The notes below the pieces were generated by a model, which ran no database searches, was not told where the DNA came from, and was given only the letters and a program-made list of their open reading frames with translations. Shown here one piece after another: positions 26,172 through 35,858 of a stretch of DNA of 64,000 nucleotides (position 1 is its first letter; every line of letters starts with the position of its first letter). The position numbers were made by a program, and so were the translations under genes. This DNA comes from Photobacterium chitinilyticum (GTDB taxonomy: Bacteria > Pseudomonadota > Gammaproteobacteria > Enterobacterales > Vibrionaceae): assembly GCF_004104355.1 (NCBI RefSeq), contig NZ_RJLM01000015.1, positions 1 to 64,000 of the forward strand. The letters run 5' to 3'.

Positions 26172-26945
26172 TTAGCTTGGTGTCTGATAGCGAATATCTT
26201 GCAGATTAAACCCCAGCTGGAGATCGGTTTTCAGCGAAGCGACCTGTTTGCTGGCAATGGCCGTTTCTTGCTGCCCATCCACTTTTTTCTGCCATTTGGC
26301 TGGTAAATCCTCGGCGGCGAGAATTGTTTCAAGATTGGGGTATAAAGATAGTAATTCAACGGCAGCTTTTGGCCCGACGCCCGGGATCCCGGGTATTTTA
26401 CTGGAGCTGATCCCGGCGAGTCCCCAATAGTCTGGTAACTGCTCGGGTTTTACGCCGTATTCTTTTTCGATAAACGGGCTGTCTAGCCAGCGTTGTTGAA
26501 AATAATCCCGGATCCGCAGCGTTGGCTGTAACAGCTGGCAATAGCCTTTGTCGGTTGACACGATTGTGACCTGCTGGCCGCGATCCGCGACTTTCAGTGC
26601 CAGTGTTGCCACTAAATCATCGGCCTCGTCGCCATCAGAAAGCAGTGAGTCTATTCCGATAGCCATAAAGGCATCCTGAATCACATCCATGCCTGCCAGC
26701 AGCTCAGAAGGCATAGGTTTGCGCCCTTCTTTGTAGTGCGGCAGAAGCTCGGCCCGCCAGCCGCGGTCTTCACCGTGATGATCGAATACCGCGACAATAT
26801 GGGTCGGCTTGCTACTGTCGATGATCTTGCCCAGCGCCTGGCAGCATACACGTGCCGTATTTTGAACATCTGGCTCGCCGGGTTGGGCTGCATGGACGCG
26901 CCGAATAAGGTTTAGGGCATCAATAATAACAAGATGGATAGTCAT
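26172..26945 (-). CDS. xni: flap endonuclease Xni (exonuclease IX)
   Basis: Xni is a 5' nuclease-like protein related to the N-terminal domain of DNA polymerase I. The 257-residue protein contains the metal-site motif SDGDEADDLVATLA near residue 105, IVSTDKGYCQLL, and the helix-hairpin-helix segment IPGIPGVGPKAAVELL near 183. Compared with full FEN-type enzymes, part of the acidic cluster may be missing, as in E. coli Xni. It lies downstream of ppnN on the same strand but beyond a terminator. Confidence 0.93.
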   Translation of the reverse strand: MTIHLVIIDALNLIRRVHAAQPGEPDVQNTARVCCQALGKIIDSSKPTHIVAVFDHHGEDRGWRAELLPHYKEGRKPMPSELLAGMDVIQDAFMAIGIDSLLSDGDEADDLVATLALKVADRGQQVTIVSTDKGYCQLLQPTLRIRDYFQQRWLDSPFIEKEYGVKPEQLPDYWGLAGISSSKIPGIPGVGPKAAVELLSLYPNLETILAAEDLPAKWQKKVDGQQETAIASKQVASLKTDLQLGFNLQDIRYQTPS

Positions 26946-26966
26946 AATGGTGATTAACGTCGATCA

Positions 26967-26992
26967 AAAAAGGGCCAGTACAGGCCCTTTAT
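26967..26992 (-). terminator. terminator of ppnN
   Basis: On the minus strand AAAGGGCC, loop TGTACT, GGCCCTTTTTT. It lies between the ppnN stop codon and the xni start. Confidence 0.88.
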
Positions 26993-27054
26993 TGTACGCA
27001 TTGCGTTGTTAGAGTGTAACCGCTGATAGCAGAATAACGGATAATTTCATGGTG

Positions 27055-28428
27055 TTATTTACCGTTGCCAGAGTTTGTGATGATTTCGTAGCATGGCACA
27101 TAACTCGTGCCTGGTAGTTTCATTCTCTGTTGTTCAACAAAGCTTCTCAATAGCTTATCCATTCTCTTCATCAGGGCGATGTCGCCATTAATTTGGAATG
27201 GCCCCTTGCGTTCAATTTCCCTAATGCCTTCTTCTTTGACATTGCCGGCAACGATCCCCGAAAACGCCCTGCGTAAATGAGCGGCCAGATGTTCCGGACG
27301 CTGATTCATATGCAGGTCGAGGCTCGCCATTGATTCGTGGGTAGGCTCGAACGGCAGTTGGAACTCCGGCGGAATTTTCAGCGCCCAGTTGTAGCTATAG
27401 GCATCGCCGGTTGCAAGCCGCTGCTCTTTGATGAGCGGCATCGCTGCTTTCATGACCCGTGCTACTTTTGCCGGATCATCGATGATGATTTCATAGTGTT
27501 TGGTTGCTGCCTCACCCAGGGTATCTTGGATAAAACTATCAAGAGTTCGGAAATACGGTTCGCTCTCTTTGGGACCGGTCAGCACCAGAGGCATCGGCTG
27601 GCTGGCATTTTCCGGGTGCATCAGAATTCCCAGAATATAGAGCAGCTCCTCGGCCGTACCTGCACCACCCGGGAAAATCACAATACCATGACCGGCACGG
27701 ACAAAGGCCTCTAGTCGTTTTTCGATATCCGGCAGGATCACCAGCTCATTCACAATCGGATTCGGTGGCTCGGCAGCAATGATTGATGGTTCTGTCAGGC
27801 CGATAAAGCGGCTTTGTGGATAGCGTTGTTTGGCATGGCCGATGGCCGCACCTTTCATCGGCCCTTCCATGGCTCCCGGCCCACAGCCGGTACAGATGTT
27901 TAGCTCGCGAAGTCCTAGTTCATGGCCGACTTCGCGGGTGTACTGGTATTCAACCGGGTTGATGGAGTGGCCACCCCAGCAGACGACAATATTGGGATCC
28001 TCGCCAGAACGTACTGTCTTGGCGTTGCGCAATACGCTGAATACAAAGTTGGTAATATGCGGTGCGCTGGTCAGGTTGATATCGTTGCGCTGCTTTACGT
28101 GCATATTGACATAGACGATATCCCGCAGCACTGCGAACATATGCTCCTGAATGCCACGGATGATCCTACCATCGACGAAAGCATGCTCAGGGGGATTCAT
28201 TAGCTCGAGCTTGATCCCTCGCTCTCTGCGCATCACGTTGACATCAAAGCTTTTGTTCTTTTCCAGTAGCTCTTTGGAGTTGTCGGTATGGCTGCCTGAA
28301 TTAAGCACAGCCAGTGAACAGTTGCGATATAAGCGGTACAAATCACTGGATGCTGTTGCCTTCAGGCGGTCCACTTCTAATTGCGACAGTAGATCCATTG
28401 CCCCTACAGGACTGATATGAGTAATCAT
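27055..28428 (-). CDS. ppnN: nucleotide 5'-monophosphate nucleosidase PpnN
   Basis: PpnN (YgdH) hydrolyses pyrimidine and purine nucleoside monophosphates to base and ribose 5-phosphate; in E. coli it binds (p)ppGpp. The 457-residue protein has the LOG-type nucleotide motif [17 protein letters not shown], the [16 protein letters not shown] stretch, and the conserved N- and C-terminal extensions of the family. The frame extends 18 nt further upstream, but ATG 28428 has GGGAGG at ideal spacing. It is monocistronic. Confidence 0.94.
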   Translation of the reverse strand: MITHISPVGAMDLLSQLEVDRLKATASSDLYRLYRNCSLAVLNSGSHTDNSKELLEKNKSFDVNVMRRERGIKLELMNPPEHAFVDGRIIRGIQEHMFAVLRDIVYVNMHVKQRNDINLTSAPHITNFVFSVLRNAKTVRSGEDPNIVVCWGGHSINPVEYQYTREVGHELGLRELNICTGCGPGAMEGPMKGAAIGHAKQRYPQSRFIGLTEPSIIAAEPPNPIVNELVILPDIEKRLEAFVRAGHGIVIFPGGAGTAEELLYILGILMHPENASQPMPLVLTGPKESEPYFRTLDSFIQDTLGEAATKHYEIIIDDPAKVARVMKAAMPLIKEQRLATGDAYSYNWALKIPPEFQLPFEPTHESMASLDLHMNQRPEHLAAHLRRAFSGIVAGNVKEEGIREIERKGPFQINGDIALMKRMDKLLRSFVEQQRMKLPGTSYVPCYEIITNSGNGK

Positions 28429-28661
28429 GGTTACCTCCCTGGTCACGATGAAACGGCTTTACTCACGCTGTTCTGATTTTTTTGAAGAGTAAGTAAGCAG
28501 AGCCGGAGAGAGAAAATCTCAGAGGTGTTTTTAAGGTACTCACATTATTGCGTATGTTCCTTAAAAATCAGTCTGTTATTTCACCATACACACGGATGTG
28601 TAATTTGACCAGAAATTGATGTGCCAGATGATGACTCGAATAGAATTATGAGAGGGCGGAG

Positions 28662-30221
28662 CTAGGAGATCCATAATATACGGTTACGGCCGGTGCTCTT
28701 GGCACTGAACAGAGCTTTATCGGTACGCTCGATAATATCACCAGGGGTGTCGTTACCGTCAAACAGGGTCGCGCCAATCGAGACGCTGATAGAAACGTTT
28801 TGCTCTCGGAAACGGAAGGGGAGCTGAGTGACTGTTTCACGGATTTTTCCAAGGCACTTGTTGCGCTCTTCCTCGTTGGTATCAGGGAGAATGATCATAA
28901 ACTCATCGTCACCGAAACGGGCGATAAAGTCGGTATCACTTAGGGTTTGGCGGATAGTCCGAGCAATAATTTTCAATACCTTATCACCGGCAAGATGGCC
29001 ATAGCTGTCGTTGATCTCTTTGAAACTGTCGATATCGATCATCGCTACGCAGACTGGGTGCTGGTAGCGTAGCCAACGGCGGTATTCATGTTCGAGGCGA
29101 TCAGTTAAGGCCGCGCGATTGTATACCCGGGTCAGATTATCGAGGAACATTTTTCGTTCTTGGTCATTAAGCCGGCGGCGGAAGTCCTGGGTTTGTTCAA
29201 ATAGGCTATGGATCTTATTTTCGTTATAGCCCAGCTGTTCAACCAAGGCTCTTTCGCGTTTCTCGAGGGCTTTATTACGCTCGGCAAGTACCAGCAACTC
29301 CTTGGTGAGCTCGGTAAGCGTCGGTCGCCAGTGCTCGAGGTTCTTCTGATCGTTGAGGCCTTGTCGAATTGAAGTGGCCAAATCGGCAAGTTCAGAGGTC
29401 ATCTCGCTGCGGTGTTCATACAGTGCAGAGCTTTGGCCGACACTTTGATTGGTCGTTTTCTGCAGGGTCGCCAAATCACTGTTTACACTGTCGAGAAACT
29501 GTTGAGATGAACGGCGTTCCTGACGTGTACCATCAAGGACCAGACGCAGTATTTCCAGTGACAGCTCAATCAGGGTTTGTGGTGTTACACCGATAAGGAG
29601 CTGGCTACGGATGCTCAGTAATTTGTCACCAGACTCTCCATCAAAGTCGAGCTCGGTGATCAATCGCTGTAATTCACTGGTCAGCTGAAGCAGTAGATCG
29701 TGATCCAGGCTATCTTTCATCGCCATGGCGTCACTGGAGACGGCCATTAATTTTAGGGCGCGCTCGTATAATTCCAGAATTCGGATGATTTGCTTGTGGG
29801 TCTGAGCCAGGGTATCTGAGGGCTGGCCAAGCAAGTTGCGCAGTTCCCGCTTTAACTGTGCCGGTAAGCCGTGAACCCGTTTCAGGGTTTCACTACTTTG
29901 AGCAACCTGCTGTTCTAGTCGGTGGTTTTCTTTTTCGGTAAAGTTGGCTTGCCGAGTGACCAGGCGTTCAATGATAGCCAGGCGCGGAATAAGTTTACTG
30001 ACATCCTTATGCCGTTCCAGCTCGGTACGTAGCTCGTCAAGTTTTTGATCCAGCTCTCCATCTAGCCCACGACAGGCAACAGATAAACGGCTGATCAAAC
30101 GCTTAAGTATCACAATTTCCCGACGAGACTTCAAAGAAGCATCGCGATACGATAATTGAGCTTGGTCTAAACGTAGCCTCAACTTACTCACTTCAGAAGC
30201 TACGGCGTTAATATCAGTCAC
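28662..30221 (-). CDS. GGDEF-domain protein with coiled-coil N-terminus (motif GDDEF)
   Basis: A 519-residue soluble protein. Residues 1-345 are helical with heptad-like stretches (LRLRLDQAQLSYRD, LDGELDQKLDELRTELERH, ERNKALEKRERALVEQL). A GGDEF domain follows, with FLDNLTRVYNRAALTDRLEHE, MIDIDSFKEINDSYGHLAGD, and the active-site loop RFGDDEFMIILP near residue 435. The second glycine of GGDEF is Asp, and the inhibitory RxxD site is SDTD. Cyclic-di-GMP synthesis is therefore uncertain: metal and substrate residues around the loop are otherwise present. It is next to a TPR protein with a ruined GGDEF domain. A signalling role is likely. Confidence 0.88.
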   Translation of the reverse strand: MTDINAVASEVSKLRLRLDQAQLSYRDASLKSRREIVILKRLISRLSVACRGLDGELDQKLDELRTELERHKDVSKLIPRLAIIERLVTRQANFTEKENHRLEQQVAQSSETLKRVHGLPAQLKRELRNLLGQPSDTLAQTHKQIIRILELYERALKLMAVSSDAMAMKDSLDHDLLLQLTSELQRLITELDFDGESGDKLLSIRSQLLIGVTPQTLIELSLEILRLVLDGTRQERRSSQQFLDSVNSDLATLQKTTNQSVGQSSALYEHRSEMTSELADLATSIRQGLNDQKNLEHWRPTLTELTKELLVLAERNKALEKRERALVEQLGYNENKIHSLFEQTQDFRRRLNDQERKMFLDNLTRVYNRAALTDRLEHEYRRWLRYQHPVCVAMIDIDSFKEINDSYGHLAGDKVLKIIARTIRQTLSDTDFIARFGDDEFMIILPDTNEEERNKCLGKIRETVTQLPFRFREQNVSISVSIGATLFDGNDTPGDIIERTDKALFSAKSTGRNRILWIS

Positions 30222-30353
30222 GTTGTCGAAAAATTACCTTACAGAAGTGGACCCTTTCTTATCAGCACGTTAGTCTGCGGGCGACTAGACATGCTAGCAA
30301 AATTGGTCGAACAATTCATTGTTATCGGCGATTTGGCTGATAACTGCAGCAGT

Positions 30354-32633
30354 CTAAATGACATTTGTGTCAGAATCGTGATCATTATTCCAGATGATGT
30401 CGTCGGTCGACGAACTCTGTACTTTGACTAACCCATTGTCAATACCCTGGGTACAGGCCTTGCGGATATTATCGCTGGCAAAACTGGCCGCAGGCGCTGC
30501 GTCAATCGCACTGAGGTGTACCCATTGACTTCCGGGTTCTTTTTTACTGATGAGGCGGGCGGCATTGGCTGCCATGAGCAAGATATCCAGCAGCTCGTGA
30601 TCATTAATTGCGGTATAAGCCCGAGGCAAGAAAGGATACTCAGCCATACCGATGCGTACTCGGTTATCAATTTGGCGCTTCTCCAGGAAGCTATCAACTA
30701 ATTGCTGGATTGAACCGGCGAGCTGCTCCGGATCGGTATCCAGACGCGAGTTTGGTTCGATATAGAGAAACATTGCATCCGAGAAGTGATACAGGCGAGC
30801 CGGATCACAAACCTGCTGCTTGAGGTACTCACCGAACTGACGTTCTATTTCCAGGCCTCTTTGATAGCCATGCTCAAGATAAATCTGCTTGAGGAAAGGG
30901 ATTTCAAACAAGGCAAAACGCAATCTATCGCTGAGCGGTTCATTGATGATTTCGCCCAAGTGCCATTGCTCGAAGTTGGCACTGCTTTGCTGCAGGGAGT
31001 TTGGCAGGCGGGCTGTAAGCATACGCAAATTACGTAACCCACTCCGTGGGTGGGTATAAAATTCAGTCCGTAGGCGCAACAAACGCGTTTGGAGCTGTTT
31101 GGCAATGCGGTGGCGGCGCAGCAGGACAATTAGGGTAACCAAAATAACGCTGAGCAGAAAAATGGTGACATTCTTCTGCTTATACAAGGCTTTTTCACTT
31201 TCAAACTGCTGCCTTTCCATTTCTTCTAATTGTAGCGATCGCTCCAGCATCCGCTGCTGTTGCTTGAATACTTCCACATTGCTTTTGACCTGATCTTCTT
31301 GCTTACTCGAGAATAACTGCTCATAACGGCGTTGGCTGAGTAGGGCGTTGTAGTAGTCATTTTTCTGCTCGAATGCGGCCGAAAGTTCGGTCTCGCCCAT
31401 TAACTGCAGATCCAAGTCGCCAATCCGGCTGGCAGCAATCAAGCCTGACTGAAGGGTCGAAACTGCTTTTTCTGTCAGTCCTTCCGCCAGTTCCAGCTTA
31501 CCCTGTAGGAGCAGGGCTTCAGCCTGAATCGCCTCGTTGTTGCTCTGCGTCGCAAGTTGGCGGGTATGTTGCAGGTACTGCTCAGCCTTGGGATAGTTAT
31601 AGAGCTGTAAATATATTCGGGCGATATTGAGGCGCAGCCGAGCCGATCGAATATCATGTCTGAGTTGATTCTCCTGATCCAAGGCGTTGAAGTAATGGAC
31701 AAGGGCAAGATTGAAGCGTCCTTGCTGCTCGTAAATCGAAGCGATTAATGCCAGCGTTTTGGCTAACGGAAGTGTTTGGTTAAAGTGCTCGAAGAACTCA
31801 CCGGCCTGGGTTGCATGCTCTAGCGCTTTGTCAAAGACTTTGCGCTGTTCAAATAGATTGGCAAGCTCGAAATTGGCCAGAGCGACCTTGGCATTGTTTT
31901 CTTGTTCGACAGCCAGCCAGTAGCCCCCGAGCAAGCGATCTAGCGCTAGGTCAAAATGGCGGTGCTGCAGGTAATGGTGCCCGATAGTTAGCTGATAGTT
32001 AATGACCTCGTTGCCGTCATCGAGGTTCATCAGATAGCGTTTGGCTTTGATAAATAGCTTTTCGGCCTTATTCTCGTTGTCGAGATGCGATTCGATGACT
32101 GCTCGTTGCAGCAGAGATTGATACTGCAGCACTTTTATTTGCTTGGTAAGCTGAAGCGCCTTTGATTGCTCAATCTCTTTATCGACTTGATCGAGCATGC
32201 TCAGCGCTGTGGCACTGTTTTTCAGGTTATCCCAGTAAATACGGGCATGGATCAGGCGAGTTTCAAGGGTAGTAAAAGACAGATCGTTTTCGGTAGCCAG
32301 CTGCTCTGCTGTTTTGACGGTGCTGATCGCTTCTTCAGGCTGGCTGAGAAGAGAGAAAGCTCTGGCTTTGATTTGCAAGGCATTAATAGTATTCAGCGGA
32401 GTACGGATGGTGTGATCGGTTTCGTCATTGACATGAACCCGGGACAGCTCTTTGGGATCGCTTAGGCGGCGCTGCTCGAGATAGCGTGTGGTCATCTCAA
32501 GTGATTTGTCTGGTCTGGTCTGGAGCAGCTCATTGGCATCAGCCAGAATTGGCGTGGTATAGATTTTTGCATTTGCAGTAAAGGACGTTGCTAGGATCAC
32601 CAGCATACTTACCAGCCAACGGCTCAGACACAT
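30354..32633 (-). CDS. TPR-repeat membrane protein with degenerate GGDEF domain
   Basis: A 759-residue protein. A signal peptide (about 1-22, ending TANA) leads into a long periplasmic array of TPR-like helices (for example YLQHRHFDLALDRLLGGYWL, SIYEQQGRFNLALVHYFNAL, YLQLYNYPKAEQYLQHTRQL). A coiled coil (RMLERSLQLEEMERQQFES) and one transmembrane helix near residues 493-512 follow. The cytoplasmic part has RTEFYTHPRSGLRNLRMLTA, resembling a GGDEF start, and HFSDAMFLYIEP where GGDEF should be. It should lack cyclase activity and may act as a sensor or receptor. The neighbouring minus-strand gene encodes the GDDEF protein, suggesting a pair. Confidence 0.82.
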   Translation of the reverse strand: MCLSRWLVSMLVILATSFTANAKIYTTPILADANELLQTRPDKSLEMTTRYLEQRRLSDPKELSRVHVNDETDHTIRTPLNTINALQIKARAFSLLSQPEEAISTVKTAEQLATENDLSFTTLETRLIHARIYWDNLKNSATALSMLDQVDKEIEQSKALQLTKQIKVLQYQSLLQRAVIESHLDNENKAEKLFIKAKRYLMNLDDGNEVINYQLTIGHHYLQHRHFDLALDRLLGGYWLAVEQENNAKVALANFELANLFEQRKVFDKALEHATQAGEFFEHFNQTLPLAKTLALIASIYEQQGRFNLALVHYFNALDQENQLRHDIRSARLRLNIARIYLQLYNYPKAEQYLQHTRQLATQSNNEAIQAEALLLQGKLELAEGLTEKAVSTLQSGLIAASRIGDLDLQLMGETELSAAFEQKNDYYNALLSQRRYEQLFSSKQEDQVKSNVEVFKQQQRMLERSLQLEEMERQQFESEKALYKQKNVTIFLLSVILVTLIVLLRRHRIAKQLQTRLLRLRTEFYTHPRSGLRNLRMLTARLPNSLQQSSANFEQWHLGEIINEPLSDRLRFALFEIPFLKQIYLEHGYQRGLEIERQFGEYLKQQVCDPARLYHFSDAMFLYIEPNSRLDTDPEQLAGSIQQLVDSFLEKRQIDNRVRIGMAEYPFLPRAYTAINDHELLDILLMAANAARLISKKEPGSQWVHLSAIDAAPAASFASDNIRKACTQGIDNGLVKVQSSSTDDIIWNNDHDSDTNVI

Positions 32634-32689
32634 ACTTATTCTTAAACCTAAAAAAACAGTAGGTCTTAATATTACTGGCTTAGGGAATC

Positions 32690-32722
32690 AAGTCCAGCAA
32701 AGTACTCGTTTTTGCTGGACTT
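32690..32722. terminator. stem-loop after queF
   Basis: Perfect 12-bp arms AAGTCCAGCAAA and TTTGCTGGACTT surround a 9-nt loop. There is no clear T run on the minus strand, so its efficiency as a queF terminator is uncertain. Confidence 0.5.
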
Positions 32723-32739
32723 ATTCTACCAAGGTAGGA

Positions 32740-33585
32740 TTATTGGCGAGCTAGGCGGAAGTTATCGCTCGGTGTTTTGCCCTGATTGGTGCGGTATGGG
32801 TTGATATCCAGGCCACCCCGACGGGTATAGCGGGCGTAAACAGTGAGCAGTTCTGGTTGGCAGAATTTTTGCAAATCGGTGAAGATACGCTCGACACACT
32901 GTTCGTGAAATTCGTTATGGTTACGGAAAGAGATCAGATAACGGAGTAGTTTTTCTCGATTGATCTTTTTGCCTGTATACGAAATTTTAACACTGCCCCA
33001 GTCCGGTTGGCTGGTGATCAGGCAGTTGGACTTAAGTAGGTGGCTGTTTAGCTCTTCGGTGATGATGTCGCCCTCAGCCGCACCTTCAAGGTAGGCTGGA
33101 TTGAACTCATAATCTGAAATCTCGATATCCTGATTATCGATACACTTGCCTGTGAAGTTCACAATCGGCTGATTATCGAAATCTTCCAGTGGCTGAACCG
33201 TAACATCAACATCAGCACCGGCGCAGGCGGACAAATCTTTTTGCAGCGTATCGGCGATTTCTTGCCAGCTGGCAAATCGGGTTTGGTTAAAGCTGTTGAG
33301 GTAGAGCTTGAATGACTTGGATTCGATTAGGTTAGGGCTGGATGCCGGCAGGCGTACTTCGCCGATGGCCACTTGCGGCAAGCCTTTGCTATTGAGCCAA
33401 GACAACTCATACAGTGTCCAGATGTCGTAACCGGTAAATGGCAGGCTGTCTCCCAATGCTAAATCGTCGCGGTTGAGGCTACGAGGTACCGGCTGAAGTA
33501 GTGATGGGTCATACTGATCTTTATATTCGGTGCTCTGCCCGAGAGTTAACCCTGCTAATTCTTTAGCGTCTTTATATTTGCTCAT
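32740..33585 (-). CDS. queF: NADPH-dependent 7-cyano-7-deazaguanine reductase QueF
   Basis: QueF reduces preQ0 to preQ1 in queuosine synthesis. The 281-residue protein is the long, bimodular form: [17 protein letters not shown] in the N-terminal module, then [19 protein letters not shown] with the catalytic Cys near residue 188, and [16 protein letters not shown]. The start ATG lies behind CAGGACAGT. It is divergent from syd, as in E. coli. Confidence 0.96.
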   Translation of the reverse strand: MSKYKDAKELAGLTLGQSTEYKDQYDPSLLQPVPRSLNRDDLALGDSLPFTGYDIWTLYELSWLNSKGLPQVAIGEVRLPASSPNLIESKSFKLYLNSFNQTRFASWQEIADTLQKDLSACAGADVDVTVQPLEDFDNQPIVNFTGKCIDNQDIEISDYEFNPAYLEGAAEGDIITEELNSHLLKSNCLITSQPDWGSVKISYTGKKINREKLLRYLISFRNHNEFHEQCVERIFTDLQKFCQPELLTVYARYTRRGGLDINPYRTNQGKTPSDNFRLARQ

Positions 33586-33648
33586 ACTGTCCTGGACACA
33601 CTTGGATTAGAATATGCGAAGTGTACTTAATCTTTAATGAGGTTGCGA

Positions 33649-34203
33649 ATGAATCATCCTGTTGCGGTTGCTTTATCTGACTTTTCGTCCCGTTTCTTGC
33701 AGGCTTGGTGTGATGCCGGTCAAGGTTTTCCCAGGAGCGAAGACTTGGTTGGGCTAGAGTCACCATGTGTTGAAACAGATTCTGGTTATGAAGTGACTTG
33801 GAAACCGGTTGCGCGTGAACCGATGGGCGATCTGTCAGGGGTGGAAAAAGGAATAGAATTACGGCTGCATGAAGATATCACCGTTTTTTATGGTGCGCAG
33901 TTCAGTGGTGATATGGCAGCCAGGTTTCGTGAACTGGAGTTTGACTTGCTCCAGGTGTTTAGCGCAGACGACGGCTTGCGGTTGCAAGAAAACATCTTGG
34001 GCCACTTGGTTATGCAGAGACGGTTGAAGCTGAAACCCACTGTTTTTATTGGTGTAATGAAAGCCGAGGAACAGGTGGTTTCCATCTGCAATCTGACGGG
34101 ACAGGTGATCTTGGAAACCTTGGGTAAGGATAGGCGTGATGTATTGGCGGCAGATGTCGAAACGTTCCTACAGCAGTTGGAACCGGTTGTAAGAGAGTGC
34201 TGA
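33649..34203 (+). CDS. syd: SecY-interacting protein Syd
   Basis: Syd is a cytoplasmic protein that binds SecY at the inner membrane and is thought to proofread the SecYEG translocon. The 184-residue protein matches the family in length and in ALSDFSSRFLQAWCDAG, SPCVETDSGYEVTWKPVARE, and LHEDITVFYGAQFSGDM. An upstream ATG (33637) is in frame, but its GAGG (33638-33641) makes a good Shine-Dalgarno for ATG 33649. It is followed after 3 nt by the zinc-ribbon gene. Confidence 0.94.
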   Translation: MNHPVAVALSDFSSRFLQAWCDAGQGFPRSEDLVGLESPCVETDSGYEVTWKPVAREPMGDLSGVEKGIELRLHEDITVFYGAQFSGDMAARFRELEFDLLQVFSADDGLRLQENILGHLVMQRRLKLKPTVFIGVMKAEEQVVSICNLTGQVILETLGKDRRDVLAADVETFLQQLEPVVREC

Positions 34204-34206
34204 TTT

Positions 34207-34980
34207 ATGTTTGTTGTTGAGCTGCAATTCGAGTGTTTTGACAATACGACCGTATCAGCTGTTGATATGGCGGTGAACGGCCTGCTGGATGCGTTGCGTT
34301 ACAATGGTCAGGTGCTTGGACGTGAGTTTCCGATCGTGATGGATGACGGAGTGTTTCGGGTACGGGTCGTGTGTCCGGAGCAAGACAGTTTGCATTCCCA
34401 GTTTCATAGTGATCATGTTAAGGCGTGTATTAAGCGCCTGAGCCAGGCAAGCTTGCTCGCGCCGAAAATAAAAGTGTTGGGGCGGGATATTAATTCTGAA
34501 GCTGCAGCTGAAAACTTCTCGCCGTCATGGCAGGTTATTTATACTACTTATGTTCATACCTGTTCACCGCTAAGGTGCGGTGAAACGCTGATGCCAATCC
34601 CGTTGTACCGGATTGCCCCGACACTCAATGGCGATCACAAAGCTGTGGTGAAGTGGCAGACCGAGTGGCAGGCCTGTGATGAAATTCAGATGGCGGGTGG
34701 TTGTCAGGCTGAACATGCTGCGCTGCATGAGATACGCGATGTGGACAGCGACTTATTCCGGCGTGGGTGGGACTTGCGTGGCCGTATTGAATATATCACT
34801 AAAATTCCGACCTATTATTATCAGTATCAGGTCGGAGGGCAGAGCTTGGAGGCCGAAAAAGCGCGTCCGTGTCCTCAATGTGGCGGGGAATGGCATGTTG
34901 AGGAGCCCCTGCACGGGATCTTTCATTTTAGATGCGATGAATGCCGGATTGTTTCCAATCTTTCCTGGGATTTTCAGTAA
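34207..34980 (+). CDS. zinc-ribbon protein, DUF2310-like
   Basis: A 257-residue cytoplasmic protein. The C-terminal end has a zinc ribbon: CPQCGG near residue 222, then HFRCDECRIV near 242, four cysteines in CxxC pairs. The preceding region contains IPLYRIAPTLNGDHKAVVKWQTEW and CDEIQMAGGCQAEHAALHEI. This fits the DUF2310 Zn-ribbon family, described as possibly nucleic-acid binding (family name from memory). It is translationally close to syd (3 nt gap), so the two are likely an operon. Function unknown. Confidence 0.82.
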   Translation: MFVVELQFECFDNTTVSAVDMAVNGLLDALRYNGQVLGREFPIVMDDGVFRVRVVCPEQDSLHSQFHSDHVKACIKRLSQASLLAPKIKVLGRDINSEAAAENFSPSWQVIYTTYVHTCSPLRCGETLMPIPLYRIAPTLNGDHKAVVKWQTEWQACDEIQMAGGCQAEHAALHEIRDVDSDLFRRGWDLRGRIEYITKIPTYYYQYQVGGQSLEAEKARPCPQCGGEWHVEEPLHGIFHFRCDECRIVSNLSWDFQ

Positions 34981-34997
34981 GCAGAATGCCATATAAA

Positions 34998-35029
34998 GCA
35001 ATTCAGGGCATCGAGATGTCCTGAATTGC
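34998..35029. terminator. long inverted repeat terminating convergent genes
   Basis: GCAATTCAGGGCATC and GATGTCCTGAATTGC pair over 15 positions with one G-T type mismatch around GA. It sits between the zinc-ribbon gene and the convergent small gene. T runs are short. Confidence 0.7.
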
Positions 35030-35036
35030 CCTAAGA

Positions 35037-35309
35037 CTATCGTTGTTCCAACAGTTCTAATCTTGTTGTCAGTGCCGCCACTTGAGCTTCGAGTTGTTTG
35101 ATACGTTCTTCCTGATTTAACGGGGGAGCACTTTTTTCAATTTGCGGAACTTTTGCATTTTTCTTCCAGGCTTGCAGCGCCTTGATAATGAGCGGCATGG
35201 GTAACGGCTCAGCTAGACGAGATTTGATAAGGGCCACCGACGGCTCTTTTCCTTCTGCGATCAGCGACGCAATAGCTTGTTCCAGGGCCCGGGTGATTTC
35301 TGACGACAT
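35037..35309 (-). CDS. small helical protein with C-terminal coiled coil
   Basis: A 90-residue protein. The N-terminal half (ITRALEQAIASLIAEGKEPSVALIKSRL then PMPLIIKALQAWKK) looks like a small helix-turn-helix of the KfrA-N type. A proline-containing linker and the coiled coil EERIKQLEAQVAALTTRLEL follow. Its start ATG is preceded by AGGAAGCGTT. It lies downstream of the DUF2789 gene on the same strand and may be cotranscribed. DNA binding is an inference from the fold pattern. Confidence 0.72.
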   Translation of the reverse strand: MSSEITRALEQAIASLIAEGKEPSVALIKSRLAEPLPMPLIIKALQAWKKNAKVPQIEKSAPPLNQEERIKQLEAQVAALTTRLELLEQR

Positions 35310-35342
35310 AACGCTTCCTGACGTTGGTAGAGAGACATGTGC

Positions 35343-35573
35343 TTATTTTCGTAGCAAAGCATCGAGTTGATCAATCACTTCACACCAATCGGCATCCTGA
35401 TCTTGTGATTCTTTGATAAAACGTTTTTGAGATGGCTGCCAAAAGTTGGCTTCTGATAGCTGTTCGTGTTGTTCGAGATGATGATCGTTCAAAAAAGATT
35501 CAATAAACTCGTTAGAACTATTCAAGCCTAGCTGGCTAAAGAGGCTAGACAGGTTGTGATTAAAGGTTTCCAT
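35343..35573 (-). CDS. DUF2789 family small protein
   Basis: A 76-residue protein matching DUF2789 in length and pattern: METFNHNLSSLFSQLGLNSS at the N-terminus, then ANFWQPSQKRFIKES and DADWCEVIDQLDALLR. GGAGTGAGCG precedes the start. The family has no known function. The gene is divergent from the first csr RNA unit; its promoter lies within 100 bp of that unit's GacA-type site. Confidence 0.85.
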   Translation of the reverse strand: METFNHNLSSLFSQLGLNSSNEFIESFLNDHHLEQHEQLSEANFWQPSQKRFIKESQDQDADWCEVIDQLDALLRK

Positions 35574-35668
35574 CGCTCACTCCATCGAAAAATAGTGTTA
35601 TTACTCGTTTACTTCCACTTGCCTGAGATAAGTATAGAGAATAATTTCCTCCACATATCTGCTGCTCT

Positions 35669-35686
35669 TGTGCGAGATCTCTTACA
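35669..35686. promoter_or_regulatory. GacA/UvrY/VarA-type upstream activating site, unit A
   Basis: TGTGCGAGATCTCTTACA matches the 18-bp consensus TGTAAG-N6-CTTACA of GacA-family response regulators, with a perfect right half. Its centre is about 181 bp upstream of the inferred start of csr RNA unit A (35859). A -10 like TAATAT lies at 35846-35851. Confidence 0.88.
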
Positions 35687-35858
35687 AAGGCGTAGGAGAT
35701 ACCTGAGATTATGTTGCGGGAATACTGATGTAAATCCTTTTAAATTGTTGTTTTTTAGGTGTTTAATGTTGTTTTTGTCGATTGGGGAGAGAGTGGAAGG
35801 CTGATAATTTCTGTTTGACTGCGTTGTTCTGCTGCAAGGAAAGCGTAATATTAACCCT

